A stretch of DNA of 64,000 nt from a virus: positions 37,744 to 101,743 of the IMG/VR virus record IMGVR_UViG_3300045902_000666. One strand, written 5' to 3'. Made by a program: the position numbers and the translations under genes. The notes beneath the pieces are model-generated. The model was not told the origin of the DNA, made no database searches, and saw nothing but the letters and a program-made list of their open reading frames with translations. How positions within the stretch are numbered: position 1 is the stretch's first letter; each line of letters opens with the position of its first letter. This document shows, one piece after another, positions 8,921-16,578 of the stretch.

Positions 8921-9499
8921 CTACCCAAAGAAAATCTCTTCTAAATATAACCACACAGGTTCATATTCTCCTTGAATATATAGCTTTTCTTTAAAGTGAG
9001 CATGTTCTTTTTGATATTTTTCAAACATATCACTTCCAGTCATTTTAGAATATTGAACATTGGCAATTCTATCACACAACTTAACAAAAGTTGCAAATTT
9101 AGTATTACGAATATCATCATAAACAAAGTTTGGCATTCTTTCATCACGATTTCTTCCTCTACCATAATTTGTAACTGCACGTACAATTTCAGCAACCAAA
9201 GTGTTGGTTCTTTTTTTGATGCTATTATAATTTTGCCTTGCATCTTCAATTGTATCATGCAACCAAGAAGCAGCAATTACATCAAATACATGTTCAACTG
9301 GGATTAAGTAAATAAAATCTCTAGCAGCCTTATTAACCATCCTTAAATGAAATTCATAAGGAAGATATTCATCGTAAAAATGATTGGTATCATGATGAGC
9401 TTTAATAGCAAATACCTCTATGTCTTTTAATTCTTGGGAATTAAGAATTGCTAATGCTTCTTTTGTTATTGCAACTCCTGCTTTATTTATTGTTTCCAT
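8921..9499 (-). CDS. HD-domain hydrolase, SpoT/MESH1-like
   Basis: 192 residues. Metal-binding HD pattern complete: His35/36 (AIKAHHDTNHF), His51 after YEF, HD at 81-82 (WLHDTIEDA) and Asp143 (KLCDRIANV). The Y-x-Y-E-F-H-L-R-M-V and LHDTIED context is that of the (p)ppGpp hydrolase half of RelA/SpoT and of stand-alone MESH1 enzymes, so it may remove the alarmone during infection. No synthetase domain. Stop codon is TAG. Substrate is inferred from the family. Confidence 0.75.
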   Translation of the reverse strand: METINKAGVAITKEALAILNSQELKDIEVFAIKAHHDTNHFYDEYLPYEFHLRMVNKAARDFIYLIPVEHVFDVIAASWLHDTIEDARQNYNSIKKRTNTLVAEIVRAVTNYGRGRNRDERMPNFVYDDIRNTKFATFVKLCDRIANVQYSKMTGSDMFEKYQKEHAHFKEKLYIQGEYEPVWLYLEEIFFG

Positions 9500-9509
9500 A
9501 ATTTTTATT

Positions 9510-9835
9510 TTAATGTTGTCTGTAAATGCTTCTTTTAGGGTCCCAGCCTTTTGGCATATATTCTGGTTGTGCGTGTTCTATAAAATGCATCCTCCACATC
9601 TCTACAAATTCTTGTAAATCTACTATTTGAGCCATTACAATTTTTGCATGGGCAGATTCAGCATCTTCTCTTTTTATTTTAAAAGCAGCCACTTCTCTTA
9701 ATTGTTCTTCTGTATAATTATCTGTACCAAAATAATCCTTTAATGTCTGTTTAAACTCTACTTGCTTTTCAGTAGGCAGTTTATCAAAATAGTTGAGTGT
9801 TATATGTGCACAACTTTTAAGTTTTTTAATAACAT
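9510..9835 (-). pseudogene. Phage gene with a -1 frame break at an A6 run
   Basis: An open frame of about 100 codons (reads ...LKSCAHITLNYFDKLP... then KIKREDAESAHAKIV) has no ATG, GTG or TTG before residue 48 or so, whereas an ATG at 9835 just after the HNH stop runs out after 11 codons. Shifting by -1 at the A AAA AAC heptamer right after MLLK joins the two and gives a plausible 108-residue protein. Either a programmed -1 shift at a classical slippery site, or a single A lost by mutation or assembly. Product not recognised. Confidence 0.5.
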
Positions 9836-9836
9836 T

Positions 9837-10307
9837 TTACTCTTCAGTCATCTTGTCATGAAATGGAGCATTGTATTTCTTAGACAATTCATGCTTTAAT
9901 TTATCAGCATGCCTTTCATATTCTAAATGATGTTCTAAGCATAATGGTGCTATATCAAAACTACTCGATTGTTTTACTTCAATCGGCATACACTCTCTAT
10001 ACATATAAGGAATAATGTGATGTCTAGTTAATATAGATAGCTCTTCATCCCCACAACAAACACACATATTGTGTTTTTCCGAAAGATAATACTCATCACC
10101 ATGCCAACCTTCCTTTTTAGGCTCAAATGTCAATTGAATAACCAGAGGGCTATCTTGTATGATAATTGCCAAGTTTCTCTTAAGATACCAATTAGCCTTT
10201 TTTTCTAAACAAAGAAACATCTTATTCCCTCTTGGGGATAACACTGTACAGTTCCCATAAATTTTATTCACTCTAGGTTGAAAGTTTTCAAATCTATCCT
10301 TTTTCAT
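9837..10307 (-). CDS. HNH nuclease-like protein
   Basis: 156 residues. Zinc-type HNH core in the second half: CVCCG, then LTRHHIIPYMYR, SFDIAPLC and HHLEYE. The order CxxC - HHIIP - PLC..H is that of the HNH domain attached to EXD2-like proteins and of phage relatives, in which the tandem His pair and the last His bind metal. N-terminal 75 residues have no known fold. Driven by a phage-type promoter 17 bp upstream. May be a homing enzyme or a nucleic-acid processing enzyme. Confidence 0.65.
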   Translation of the reverse strand: MKKDRFENFQPRVNKIYGNCTVLSPRGNKMFLCLEKKANWYLKRNLAIIIQDSPLVIQLTFEPKKEGWHGDEYYLSEKHNMCVCCGDEELSILTRHHIIPYMYRECMPIEVKQSSSFDIAPLCLEHHLEYERHADKLKHELSKKYNAPFHDKMTEE

Positions 10308-10323
10308 GCTTCTTTTATTTTAT

Positions 10324-10352
10324 ATTATACGAAATTACGCAAAAAAAGTTCT
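10324..10352 (-). promoter_or_regulatory. Phage-type promoter
   Basis: AGAAC, 18 bp, TCG-TATAAT, upstream of the HNH gene at 10307. Confidence 0.7.
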
Positions 10353-10362
10353 AAAAACAAAA

Positions 10363-10382
10363 AAACTGGCAAATGCCAGTTT
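10363..10382 (-). terminator. Terminator
   Basis: AAACTGGCA - AA - TGCCAGTTT hairpin downstream of the 583-residue gene. Confidence 0.75.
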
Positions 10383-10387
10383 TCTTA

Positions 10388-12136
10388 TCAGTTTATAGGA
10401 CCGAACAACCATCCTGTATCATCAAATATATCATTCAAAGATTTTAAATCCCTGAAATCCTGCATCAACTGGTCGTGGTCAACAATTTTTGTCTCACCCA
10501 TAGGCAAGTTATTTCCATTCTCAAACTTCTCTCTTAACCTTTCAGAAGCATTTTCATAAGAAACATAACATTGTGCTTCATCATCCCAAATTTGACTTCC
10601 ATTAAAGTTTTCATTTTTCAAAACAATTCTAATACATTTAGATTTTGAGTTGGTTAAATCATATTGTTCTTTAACTCTATAATTCATGCCAAAAACTTTA
10701 TTAAACTCTTCTAAAACATTTTCCACTTCAAACCAAAAAGGACTCTTTTTATTAGAAGCAAGCATTGATTTTTCAAAATTATAATAGTTTTCACTTGGCT
10801 CGAAGTCTATTTCTAGAATTCTATCTTTCACCCTTGTTTCTTTAGGTTTTAATTTACCAGCTATATAATACCTAGCCCAATCATCTAAGTTCTTATCATA
10901 AGCTACCTCATGAACTTTTGTATAATCACCCTTGATTAAAGTTTTTAATTCACTTTCATACTTCCTTTGACGCAATGTTTTTTTTGGAAACCTCATAGCA
11001 TCAGCTTCTTCTTTTGAAACTGGTCTAAAATTTACAACATCATCTCTATACCCCATTGGTAAATCATACTCAATAGCAGGAATGCCAGAATGAGTAGCGC
11101 TATATCTAGAATCACTCGGCATACCTTCCCCTTTGGCCACATATCCATTTTTTATAATATCATTTACTTTTTTATCAACTTCACCATAAGTATTTCTTAT
11201 TGATTTGATACTTTTAACAGGGATACCTGTTATTTTAGAAGCATATTCCCAGTCACTTTCTTTTAAAGTATCTTCTCTTGAATTTATAAAATCATACAAA
11301 AACTGTTTTTGCTCATCATTTAAAGACCATTTTAAGTGGTCAAATATTTTTGGTGTTGGTCTGAATATCCCACCACTACCAACAACCATATGCCTACCTT
11401 CACTAATACCACCTCCAGAATCACCACCTCCAATGTCTCCACCAGAAACAGCAGCATCCATATAATACAAATTAAAAGATGGTCTTCTTAAAATGTATGG
11501 ATTATTTTTTTTCTTTTTCTTTTTTCTTTCATCTAAATTTTCCGCACCACCTATTAAATATTCTATGTCATCTTTCTTACTTATTGTTAAAACATTATAT
11601 CCAGCCTTTTTTAACATATCATCCCTTAAATCTTTATATTCTGAATAACTCATCAAATAAATATCTTTAGGCACTTCACAATTTCCGCTTTTACAAGCCT
11701 CTCCAACATATCTAATTAAGTCTGAATAAATATATTTAAAAGCTTCTTCTGTTGTAATTTCTTTTGCAAATTGTGGTATACTATCTTGAAGCTCTCTATT
11801 CCAATCTTGTTTTATTTCATAAGGGTGGCCATCATCATCTAGCCAAAAATATTTTCTGGTTATACCATGTCTAAATAAGGAAAGATTTATTTTATCAAAA
11901 AATCTAACAGTTTCATAATATATAAAGCCATCTGCAGCTTCCATATATTTTTCGCCAAATATTTCTTTTAAAAACTTATAAAGAGGATTCCAGTCAATAG
12001 AATCTTCAGAAAAACCTTTGTCCAAAATAGAATGCAAAGTTTTCCTTCTCTCAGTAGGTTTCATTGAATCATCTGAAATCAATTTCCCTTCTAAGACTAA
12101 ACTTAAAACCTCTCTTATTGTTTTTTTTAAGCTCAT
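10388..12136 (-). CDS. Large unknown protein with capsid-targeting-like N-terminus
   Basis: About 582 residues from MSLKKTIREVLSLVLEG, chosen because it overlaps the upstream stop and matches the shared basic helix of other late proteins. A lysine run (about 200-210) and a Gly-rich linker (GGDIGGGDSGGG, near 230) separate an N-terminal helical part from a C-terminal part with no recognised fold. Co-transcribed with the 12138-12533 gene, which has a CTATTTAT box. Likely a virion or head-associated protein (inference). Confidence 0.5.
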   Translation of the reverse strand: MSLKKTIREVLSLVLEGKLISDDSMKPTERRKTLHSILDKGFSEDSIDWNPLYKFLKEIFGEKYMEAADGFIYYETVRFFDKINLSLFRHGITRKYFWLDDDGHPYEIKQDWNRELQDSIPQFAKEITTEEAFKYIYSDLIRYVGEACKSGNCEVPKDIYLMSYSEYKDLRDDMLKKAGYNVLTISKKDDIEYLIGGAENLDERKKKKKKNNPYILRRPSFNLYYMDAAVSGGDIGGGDSGGGISEGRHMVVGSGGIFRPTPKIFDHLKWSLNDEQKQFLYDFINSREDTLKESDWEYASKITGIPVKSIKSIRNTYGEVDKKVNDIIKNGYVAKGEGMPSDSRYSATHSGIPAIEYDLPMGYRDDVVNFRPVSKEEADAMRFPKKTLRQRKYESELKTLIKGDYTKVHEVAYDKNLDDWARYYIAGKLKPKETRVKDRILEIDFEPSENYYNFEKSMLASNKKSPFWFEVENVLEEFNKVFGMNYRVKEQYDLTNSKSKCIRIVLKNENFNGSQIWDDEAQCYVSYENASERLREKFENGNNLPMGETKIVDHDQLMQDFRDLKSLNDIFDDTGWLFGPIN

Positions 12137-12137
12137 T

Positions 12138-12533
12138 TTAATCTCCAGAACCGTATTGGTCAATCCACTTTTGCTTGCCAGTATTATAGTTATTTTTCCA
12201 GTCTATAAATTCTGGATTTATAACTTTCACTTTATCAAACCAAGCACCTCCAGGATTTAAAGAAAATACTGGGGTTGTACCAAATTTTTTTTCAAATTGA
12301 TTTACATAGTTTATAACATCATCTTGTCCAAAAACAGTTGACATAGCATCACCTTCATCTACAGAAGGAATCATTACTTCACCCCATCCTTTAACACCCC
12401 TATTCTTCCAATCAACATTCGCTCTTACATCTGGGAGTTTATTAAATGGGTAGTGATTAAGGATTTCTAAACCCTCAATTCCGCCAGCATTTTGCTGCTC
12501 CAACATCTCTCTGATAATTTTTCTAATTTTCAT
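12138..12533 (-). CDS. Small unknown protein with capsid-targeting-like N-terminus
   Basis: 131 residues beginning MKIRKIIREMLEQQ, the same basic amphipathic start as five other proteins in the window. The remainder (GWGEVMIPS, VFSLNPGGAWFDKV) is not recognised. Preceded by a CTATTTAT box about 16 bp upstream of the ATG, so probably late. May enter the prohead with the signal helix. Confidence 0.5.
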   Translation of the reverse strand: MKIRKIIREMLEQQNAGGIEGLEILNHYPFNKLPDVRANVDWKNRGVKGWGEVMIPSVDEGDAMSTVFGQDDVINYVNQFEKKFGTTPVFSLNPGGAWFDKVKVINPEFIDWKNNYNTGKQKWIDQYGSGD

Positions 12534-12548
12534 AGCAAAAACTTTACA

Positions 12549-12556
12549 ATAAATAG
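12549..12556 (-). promoter_or_regulatory. CTATTTAT box
   Basis: Minus strand GGAC-CTATTTAT, 16 bp before the ATG at 12533. Confidence 0.5.
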
Positions 12557-12573
12557 GTCCAAAAACACAAAAC

Positions 12574-12591
12574 CCTAGCTATTTAGCTAGG
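12574..12591 (-). terminator. Terminator
   Basis: CCTAGCTA - TT - TAGCTAGG hairpin just after the stop of the 12600-13307 gene. Confidence 0.7.
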
Positions 12592-12599
12592 ATTTTATA

Positions 12600-13307
12600 C
12601 TACCAGTACATCCATCTTGCAGAATGACGATGGTTATATCTGTATTCATAATCATCATAATCACCTACTTTAGAAAGGTTTCTTTTCAAAGCTTTCTTGT
12701 TGTAATTTCTGTCAGAACGAGTAAAATCCTTTCTATAATCTTTAGGAGGATTTCTTCTTCCATCATACCAGCCACCAACTGGCCAGAACTTTTTCTGACA
12801 CAAATAACCCTTTCTTTCAGACTCCTCTTTAGCCAACACAGAATCAAATTCTTGATAGTGTGTAATCCAGCGAGGTTTGATTTTTTCTACGAAGTAGTAG
12901 CTAGGAAATGTACATTCATATATTTTTCTGAATGGACTCCAACGTCTACTCCAAGGGCTAATTGCTGAAAAATACTTTTTAACAGCAGGATGCAATTTTT
13001 CATAAGTTTCCTCAGAAATATCTCCAAATCCCGGATAAAGATATTCGTATTTTCCTTTGCTTAATTTTGTTCTGAAGGATTTATCTTTACAAAAAACCCT
13101 GTGTCCAACAAGTTTTAAGCATTCATAAAATACCCAAGCATCATCACGATTTTTGATGTCTTCTCTAAGGTCATGAAATTTGTAATAGCCGTCTTTGTAC
13201 GGTTTTTCAAGTTCAACCCAATTTTTATTGCGTTGAATTTTCCAGATTTGATAAATTTCTTTTTCAAGTCTGAGTTTCTCTTTGTAGAGAGGATGTTTTG
13301 AATTCAT
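12600..13307 (-). CDS. Unknown basic phage protein
   Basis: 235 residues, very rich in Lys, Arg, Tyr and Trp; ends in MYW at a TAG stop. N-terminal helix (LYKEKLRLEKEIYQIWK) followed by aromatic segments (VFYECLKLVGHRVFC, SPWSRRWSPFRKIYE). Composition suggests nucleic-acid contact, but no fold is recognised. Two promoters precede it: a phage-type one and a TATTTATA box, so it may be made both mid and late. Confidence 0.5.
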   Translation of the reverse strand: MNSKHPLYKEKLRLEKEIYQIWKIQRNKNWVELEKPYKDGYYKFHDLREDIKNRDDAWVFYECLKLVGHRVFCKDKSFRTKLSKGKYEYLYPGFGDISEETYEKLHPAVKKYFSAISPWSRRWSPFRKIYECTFPSYYFVEKIKPRWITHYQEFDSVLAKEESERKGYLCQKKFWPVGGWYDGRRNPPKDYRKDFTRSDRNYNKKALKRNLSKVGDYDDYEYRYNHRHSARWMYW

Positions 13308-13387
13308 TGGCGTTTAAGTTTATTTACTTAAATCGCCAAAACTCCTCCACAGCTATTTTTACGAATGTTCATAAATCAGTTATTTTT

Positions 13388-13395
13388 TATAAATA
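13388..13395 (-). promoter_or_regulatory. TATTTATA box
   Basis: Between the phage-type promoter and the gene at 13307; a 14-codon open frame starts at the next ATG. Confidence 0.4.
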
Positions 13396-13409
13396 TACAA
13401 ATTTTGTCA

Positions 13410-13438
13410 ATTATACGCAAAACAATAATAAAGGTTCC
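13410..13438 (-). promoter_or_regulatory. Phage-type promoter
   Basis: GGAAC, 18 bp, GCG-TATAAT, located 10 bp past the tRNA-Arg gene. Confidence 0.75.
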
Positions 13439-13447
13439 TTTTTTTTG

Positions 13448-13521
13448 TGATTCCGATAGGACTTGAACCTACAACCCTCTCCTTAGGACGGAGTAGCTCT
13501 ATCCAGTTGAGCTACGGAACC
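13448..13521 (-). tRNA. tRNA-Arg (CCU anticodon)
   Basis: 74-nt cloverleaf. Acceptor GGTTCCG/CGGAATC, loop GTCCTAA gives anticodon CCT, reading AGG. One mismatch at the base of the anticodon stem. Supplies a codon that an AT-rich phage needs and is served by the phage ArgRS. Confidence 0.85.
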
Positions 13522-13522
13522 A

Positions 13523-13807
13523 TTAATTTTGAGAATCCTGAATATCTTTCCAGATTTGTTTATCTATAACATGTTTTGGTGTTCTCTCATATTTCAGATA
13601 TGAACACATTGGACAAGAACAAGGAGTGGAAGTCCATTTTAAAAATGTCCACATTTCCCCTTTTCTAATCTTGTCTCTAATCTCAGCGGAAGTCATTCTC
13701 TCCCATCCAAAATATTGATGCTGATTAGCAGGAACCCAAATTTTAAGACGCTTCTCAAATTTACATTTTTCTTTCCAGCGTCTTTCAGCTCTTTTTAAAT
13801 TTTTCAT
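13523..13807 (-). CDS. Small Cys-rich phage protein (CSCxMC motif)
   Basis: 94 residues. Basic N-terminus (RAERRWKEKCKFEKR) and a central TPCSCPMCSYLK motif with three clustered cysteines, as in a widespread group of small unstudied proteins that end in a CSCxMC metal-binding-like site. Directly downstream of its own TATTTATA box and a hairpin leader. Function unknown. Confidence 0.55.
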   Translation of the reverse strand: MKNLKRAERRWKEKCKFEKRLKIWVPANQHQYFGWERMTSAEIRDKIRKGEMWTFLKWTSTPCSCPMCSYLKYERTPKHVIDKQIWKDIQDSQN

Positions 13808-13810
13808 TTT

Positions 13811-13880
13811 ACCTCAGATTTTGTCAGAGGTAGAGTGAATTGAGGACTTTCCTTATCACCCTACCTCATCGTTTGAGGTA
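13811..13880 (-). promoter_or_regulatory. Leader with two ACCTC/GAGGT hairpins
   Basis: The untranslated leader of the 13807 gene holds TACCTCA-TCGTT-TGAGGTA (13861-13880) and a second ACCTC...GAGGT pair (13817-13836). The arms of the two hairpins are alike, so alternative pairings are possible, as in an attenuator. Confidence 0.35.
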
Positions 13881-13910
13881 ACGAGCTTTATATGTTTTGT
13901 GAGTATTCAT
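13866..13910 (-). CDS. Possible 14-codon leader peptide
   Basis: ATG 8 bp downstream of a TATTTATA box; reads MNTHKTYKARYLKR then TGA. The last codons fall in the leader hairpin. Too short to be sure it is translated. Confidence 0.25.
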   Translation of the reverse strand: MNTHKTYKARYLKR

Positions 13911-13917
13911 AATTTTC

Positions 13918-13925
13918 TATAAATA
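13918..13925 (-). promoter_or_regulatory. TATTTATA box
   Basis: Upstream of the leader and the CSCxMC gene, 8 bp before an ATG. Confidence 0.45.
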
Positions 13926-13935
13926 TACGACTTTT

Positions 13936-15141
13936 TTAAACATTATCCACTTCAAAAAGACCAATTTTTTTCATACCAACATACAAATCAGACATTAACT
14001 TGAAAAACATTACTTTGTTTTCTTCATTGCCAGATATATGATGTGTTGTATACAAAGAATTAATCTCTTTACATAATTCAACCAAAGCTTGAAATAAAAC
14101 ACTTGGGTTTAGAGCTGCTTTAGCTTTAATATAAGCGTACTTAATCTCTGGCTTGATAAAATCATCAGCCGAATGGTTTAAATCAACTCCAGCACTTTTT
14201 AAACGAGCCATAGTATAACTTAAATATAATCCGGGAGAATTTTTATGATTCTTCATCAAACTCATATCAAAAGTCTTATCTGACTTTGGCGAGCCTCCCA
14301 AAATATATCCTGCAAAAATGTTATAGGCTAATTTTTCATCACCATTAAACTCTTCTTTTAATTCTTCCATAAAATCTGAAAGATAAACAACATTACGAAG
14401 ACGTGTAGACATTTTACCATTTGCAGATGGAATCATTTTATTTGACTTCAATTTAACAAGCCCCAATCCTACATGTGTTATATGAGGATAAACTTTATTT
14501 AAAAGTTTAAAATGATTCTCTTGTTCATATCCAGTCAAATAAAGAGTATCATCATTTAAAAGAGATGCCAATGCTAAATCCTGATAAAAATAAGAAGTAG
14601 AACCATCTTTTTTTATTACAACAATTTTTTCTTCTCCAGCCTCAACTATTTTTGTTCCTTCATATTCTCCTTCTCCATCTTTCAATTCACCTCCATATTT
14701 CATTTCGGAAGCAAAGAAAATTTTATCTACTTTATAGTCAAAATTTTTACAGTGTTCTTTGAATTTTTCCAAAGCTTCTTCTTTAGAAACATCACCAGTT
14801 AATGTATCTCCAAGCATAGAAACATATTCTTCAGCGACTCCAAGTTTCTGAAATGCTTTAGCTAAAATTAAATTTGAAAAGTGGCCAATATGTAAATGTT
14901 TATTAAGATTTGGGCTGAACCCATCCATGTATTTGAACTTTTTTTCCCCTATAAACATTTTACCAAAATCTGTTTTTTCAGTAGGGAAAAAATTGGTGTA
15001 TCCTTTTTCTTTTTGAATTATAAAATTGCAAGACTCTGCTAGGTTTAAAACTTCTTGTGTTGGTTCGCCAAATACACAAAACCCAAATCCTTTATTAAGA
15101 TTAGAAGGTATTACTTTAAATAAACTCGAATCTGTTGACAT
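13936..15141 (-). CDS. argS: Arginyl-tRNA synthetase (compact)
   Basis: About 401 residues from MSTDSS; the longer frame would run through a tRNA-like gene. Class I aminoacyl-tRNA synthetase: HIGH motif as LHIGHFSNL (residues 83-91), KMSKS-type loop as GKMSTRLRNVVYL, and ArgRS hallmarks YVSMLGDTLTGD, SYFYQDLALASLL and LYLSYTMARLKSA. A shortened DALR-like helical anticodon domain ends the protein. It lacks the N-terminal Add1 domain of cellular ArgRS (usually 550 residues or more). Lies among phage tRNA-Arg genes (CCU, UCU), which it probably charges when host translation is disturbed. Confidence 0.85.
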   Translation of the reverse strand: MSTDSSLFKVIPSNLNKGFGFCVFGEPTQEVLNLAESCNFIIQKEKGYTNFFPTEKTDFGKMFIGEKKFKYMDGFSPNLNKHLHIGHFSNLILAKAFQKLGVAEEYVSMLGDTLTGDVSKEEALEKFKEHCKNFDYKVDKIFFASEMKYGGELKDGEGEYEGTKIVEAGEEKIVVIKKDGSTSYFYQDLALASLLNDDTLYLTGYEQENHFKLLNKVYPHITHVGLGLVKLKSNKMIPSANGKMSTRLRNVVYLSDFMEELKEEFNGDEKLAYNIFAGYILGGSPKSDKTFDMSLMKNHKNSPGLYLSYTMARLKSAGVDLNHSADDFIKPEIKYAYIKAKAALNPSVLFQALVELCKEINSLYTTHHISGNEENKVMFFKLMSDLYVGMKKIGLFEVDNV

Positions 15142-15156
15142 TGTTTTTGTTTTTTG

Positions 15157-15247
15157 TACAGGAGGAGGGATTCGAACCCCCATTGGCATTGCTGCTTCAA
15201 CTCCAGTTACGGATAAAAGTTTAGAAAACTTCCTCGGTTACACCTGC
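15157..15247 (-). tRNA. Atypical tRNA-like element (class II size)
   Basis: 91 nt. Keeps an acceptor stem (GCAGGTG/CTCCTGT, one mismatch) and a perfect T arm with TTCGAAT loop, but the D arm is missing. A GAAGT/ACTTT stem with loop TTTCTAA would give anticodon UCU (Arg), followed by a long variable arm. Could be a degenerate tRNA or a tRNA mimic. Confidence 0.45.
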
Positions 15248-15255
15248 ATATTTTG

Positions 15256-15328
15256 TGACCCGAACAGGAATCGAACCTGTGACCGACTGCTTAGAAGGCA
15301 GTTGCTCTATCCCCTGAGCTACCGAGCC
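15256..15328 (-). tRNA. tRNA-Arg (UCU anticodon)
   Basis: 73-nt cloverleaf; acceptor GGCTCGG/TCGGGTC, anticodon stem ACTGC/GCAGT with loop CTTCTAA, anticodon UCU reading AGA. Confidence 0.9.
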
Positions 15329-15334
15329 ATATTT

Positions 15335-15520
15335 TTATTCATCTTCTAAATCTACAATCACATAAAATTTGACTATAGATTTTTCTTTGAGAATTTTTAG
15401 TTTAGGATTTTCATATCCTTTTTCTAAAGCTCTCTTTCTATACTTTTCATAAACCGTATCAAAATCTTTTTCAATTTCTTTACGTTTTATTTTTCCAATA
15501 TAAAACATTCTCTGTTCCAT
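15335..15520 (-). CDS. Small protein between tRNA genes
   Basis: About 61 residues from MEQRMF, or 57 from MFYIGKI. Highly charged helix (KRKEIEKDFDTVYEKYRK) then a short beta pair (IVKFYVIVDLEDE). Starts 3 bp after the tRNA-Ser(GGA) gene; earlier ATGs fall inside that tRNA. Not recognised. Confidence 0.45.
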   Translation of the reverse strand: MEQRMFYIGKIKRKEIEKDFDTVYEKYRKRALEKGYENPKLKILKEKSIVKFYVIVDLEDE

Positions 15521-15522
15521 CT

Positions 15523-15611
15523 CAGAGAGTGAGAGATTCGAACTCTCGCATCGTTTTACCGACCTACTTCCTTTCCAGGGAAGCCCCTTACAACCACTTG
15601 GGTAACTCTCT
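15523..15611 (-). tRNA. tRNA-Ser (GGA anticodon)
   Basis: 89-nt class II tRNA; acceptor AGAGAGT/ACTCTCT, discriminator G, loop CTGGAAA giving GGA (UCC/UCU), long variable arm. Confidence 0.9.
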
Positions 15612-15622
15612 ATAAATTTATC

Positions 15623-15687
15623 GGCTGAAGAGTGGATTCGAACCACTAAATAGCTAGTACGTACTTAACTATCCTTCCAACTTCAGC
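15623..15687 (-). tRNA. Mini tRNA-like element
   Basis: 65 nt. Perfect 7-bp acceptor GCTGAAG/CTTCAGC and a perfect T arm AGTGG-TTCGAAT-CCACT, but only 33 nt between them, with one short hairpin (TAGT/ACTA) and no regular anticodon loop. Looks like a D-arm-less or anticodon-less tRNA relative. Confidence 0.45.
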
Positions 15688-15693
15688 ATCTTG

Positions 15694-15783
15694 CGGAGAG
15701 ATAGGGATTCGAACCCTAGGTACAGGTTTACCCCGTACAACAGCTTAGCAGGCTGCCCCGATAGACCACTCTGGCATCTCTCC
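15694..15783 (-). tRNA. tRNA-Ser (GCU anticodon)
   Basis: 90-nt class II tRNA; acceptor GGAGAGA/TCTCTCC, discriminator G, loop CTGCTAA giving GCU (AGC/AGU). Confidence 0.9.
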
Positions 15784-15794
15784 AAATTATTTCG

Positions 15795-15865
15795 CACAGG
15801 TGGAGAGATTCGAACTCCCGTCAACGGTTTTGGAGACCGCTATTCTACCACTGAACTACACCTGT
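15795..15865 (-). tRNA. tRNA-Trp (CCA anticodon)
   Basis: 71-nt class I tRNA; acceptor ACAGGTG/CACCTGT, discriminator G, stem GCGGT/ACCGT with loop CTCCAAA, anticodon CCA. Confidence 0.9.
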
Positions 15866-15873
15866 ATATTTTG

Positions 15874-15963
15874 CACGTTGGGAAGGATTCGAACCCTCGA
15901 AGAGTTAATTACACTCTTTACAGTTTTGGAGACTGCTGCCTTCAACCACTCGGCCACCAACGT
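15874..15963 (-). tRNA. Serine-type class II tRNA with Trp (CCA) anticodon
   Basis: 90 nt. Acceptor ACGTTGG/CCAACGT, discriminator G, D arm GCC-GAGTGGTTGAA-GGC and a 6-bp long variable arm AAGAGT/ACTCTT are features of tRNA-Ser. The anticodon arm GCAGT-CTCCAAA-ACTGT carries CCA, with the same seven-base loop as the neighbouring tRNA-Trp. It would be expected to be charged with Ser (identity lies in the long arm) yet read UGG. Confidence 0.75.
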
Positions 15964-15969
15964 ATTTTG

Positions 15970-16054
15970 TGGAAGGTGTGAGATTCGAACTCACGGACCC
16001 CGAAGGGCCTCTAGTTTTCAAGACTAGTGCAATAGACCGCTCTACCAACCTTCC
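15970..16054 (-). tRNA. tRNA-Ser (UGA anticodon)
   Basis: 85-nt class II tRNA; acceptor GGAAGGT/ACCTTCC, stem CTAGT/ACTAG with loop CTTGAAA, anticodon UGA (UCA). Discriminator reads A, unusual for tRNA-Ser. Confidence 0.85.
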
Positions 16055-16057
16055 AAT

Positions 16058-16486
16058 TTATTTTTTCAATCTTTCAATTTCTTCTTTTATATCTTCTGTT
16101 TTAGTTCTCTTTCTTAGATGATAATATTTGTTCTTATCTATTTTTTCAAAGGGAATAAACCCATCAAAATGTTTATCAATCTGGTCTGCAAAATGTTCAA
16201 TCCTTTCAAGGAATGGCTCAAATTGATAGTTAATCGTTAAGAACACTCCAAGTTTTTCATCCCACTGTGCAAGGCCATGATTGCGAAATCTTACACCCAA
16301 ATAATATGCTCCATCAACAAGTTCTTCTTTTGGTATAGCTTCCTCAAGAAGTTTTTTTTCATGAAGCTTTTCTTCTTCATATTCTTCTTTCAAACGCTCT
16401 CTATTCTTTTGTGCATTTTCCTTTATTTCGTCTGCTTTTTTCTTACCAAACTTTTCTACTAACTTATTATAATGTTCTTCTTTCAT
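16058..16486 (-). CDS. Unknown charged helical protein
   Basis: 142 residues. First 50 residues are a Lys/Glu-rich helix; then a short globular stretch (GAYYLGVRFRNHGLAQWDEKL, split across 58-80) and a helical tail ending EEIERLKK. No signal or membrane segment. Starts upstream of the tRNA cluster and runs in the same direction, so it may share its transcript. Not recognised. Confidence 0.5.
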   Translation of the reverse strand: MKEEHYNKLVEKFGKKKADEIKENAQKNRERLKEEYEEEKLHEKKLLEEAIPKEELVDGAYYLGVRFRNHGLAQWDEKLGVFLTINYQFEPFLERIEHFADQIDKHFDGFIPFEKIDKNKYYHLRKRTKTEDIKEEIERLKK

Positions 16487-16578
16487 TTTTTTCTTTTTAA
16501 ATTATTACAAATAAAAAACCCCAGCTCTTTTGCAGAACCAGGGTTATACTGTTTTAACTTAAATATCTTTTAGAAAAG

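Noticed and set aside
12531-12602. Genes at 12600 and 12138 are in the same frame and separated only by TAG codons, suggesting suppressor read-through.
   Set aside because: A terminator hairpin and a promoter box lie between them; the shared frame is most likely chance.
15026-16027. Plus-strand frames over the tRNA cluster reading peptides such as NRTCDRLL and RTPVNGFG.
   Set aside because: They are translations of tRNA genes on the opposite strand, a common artefact.
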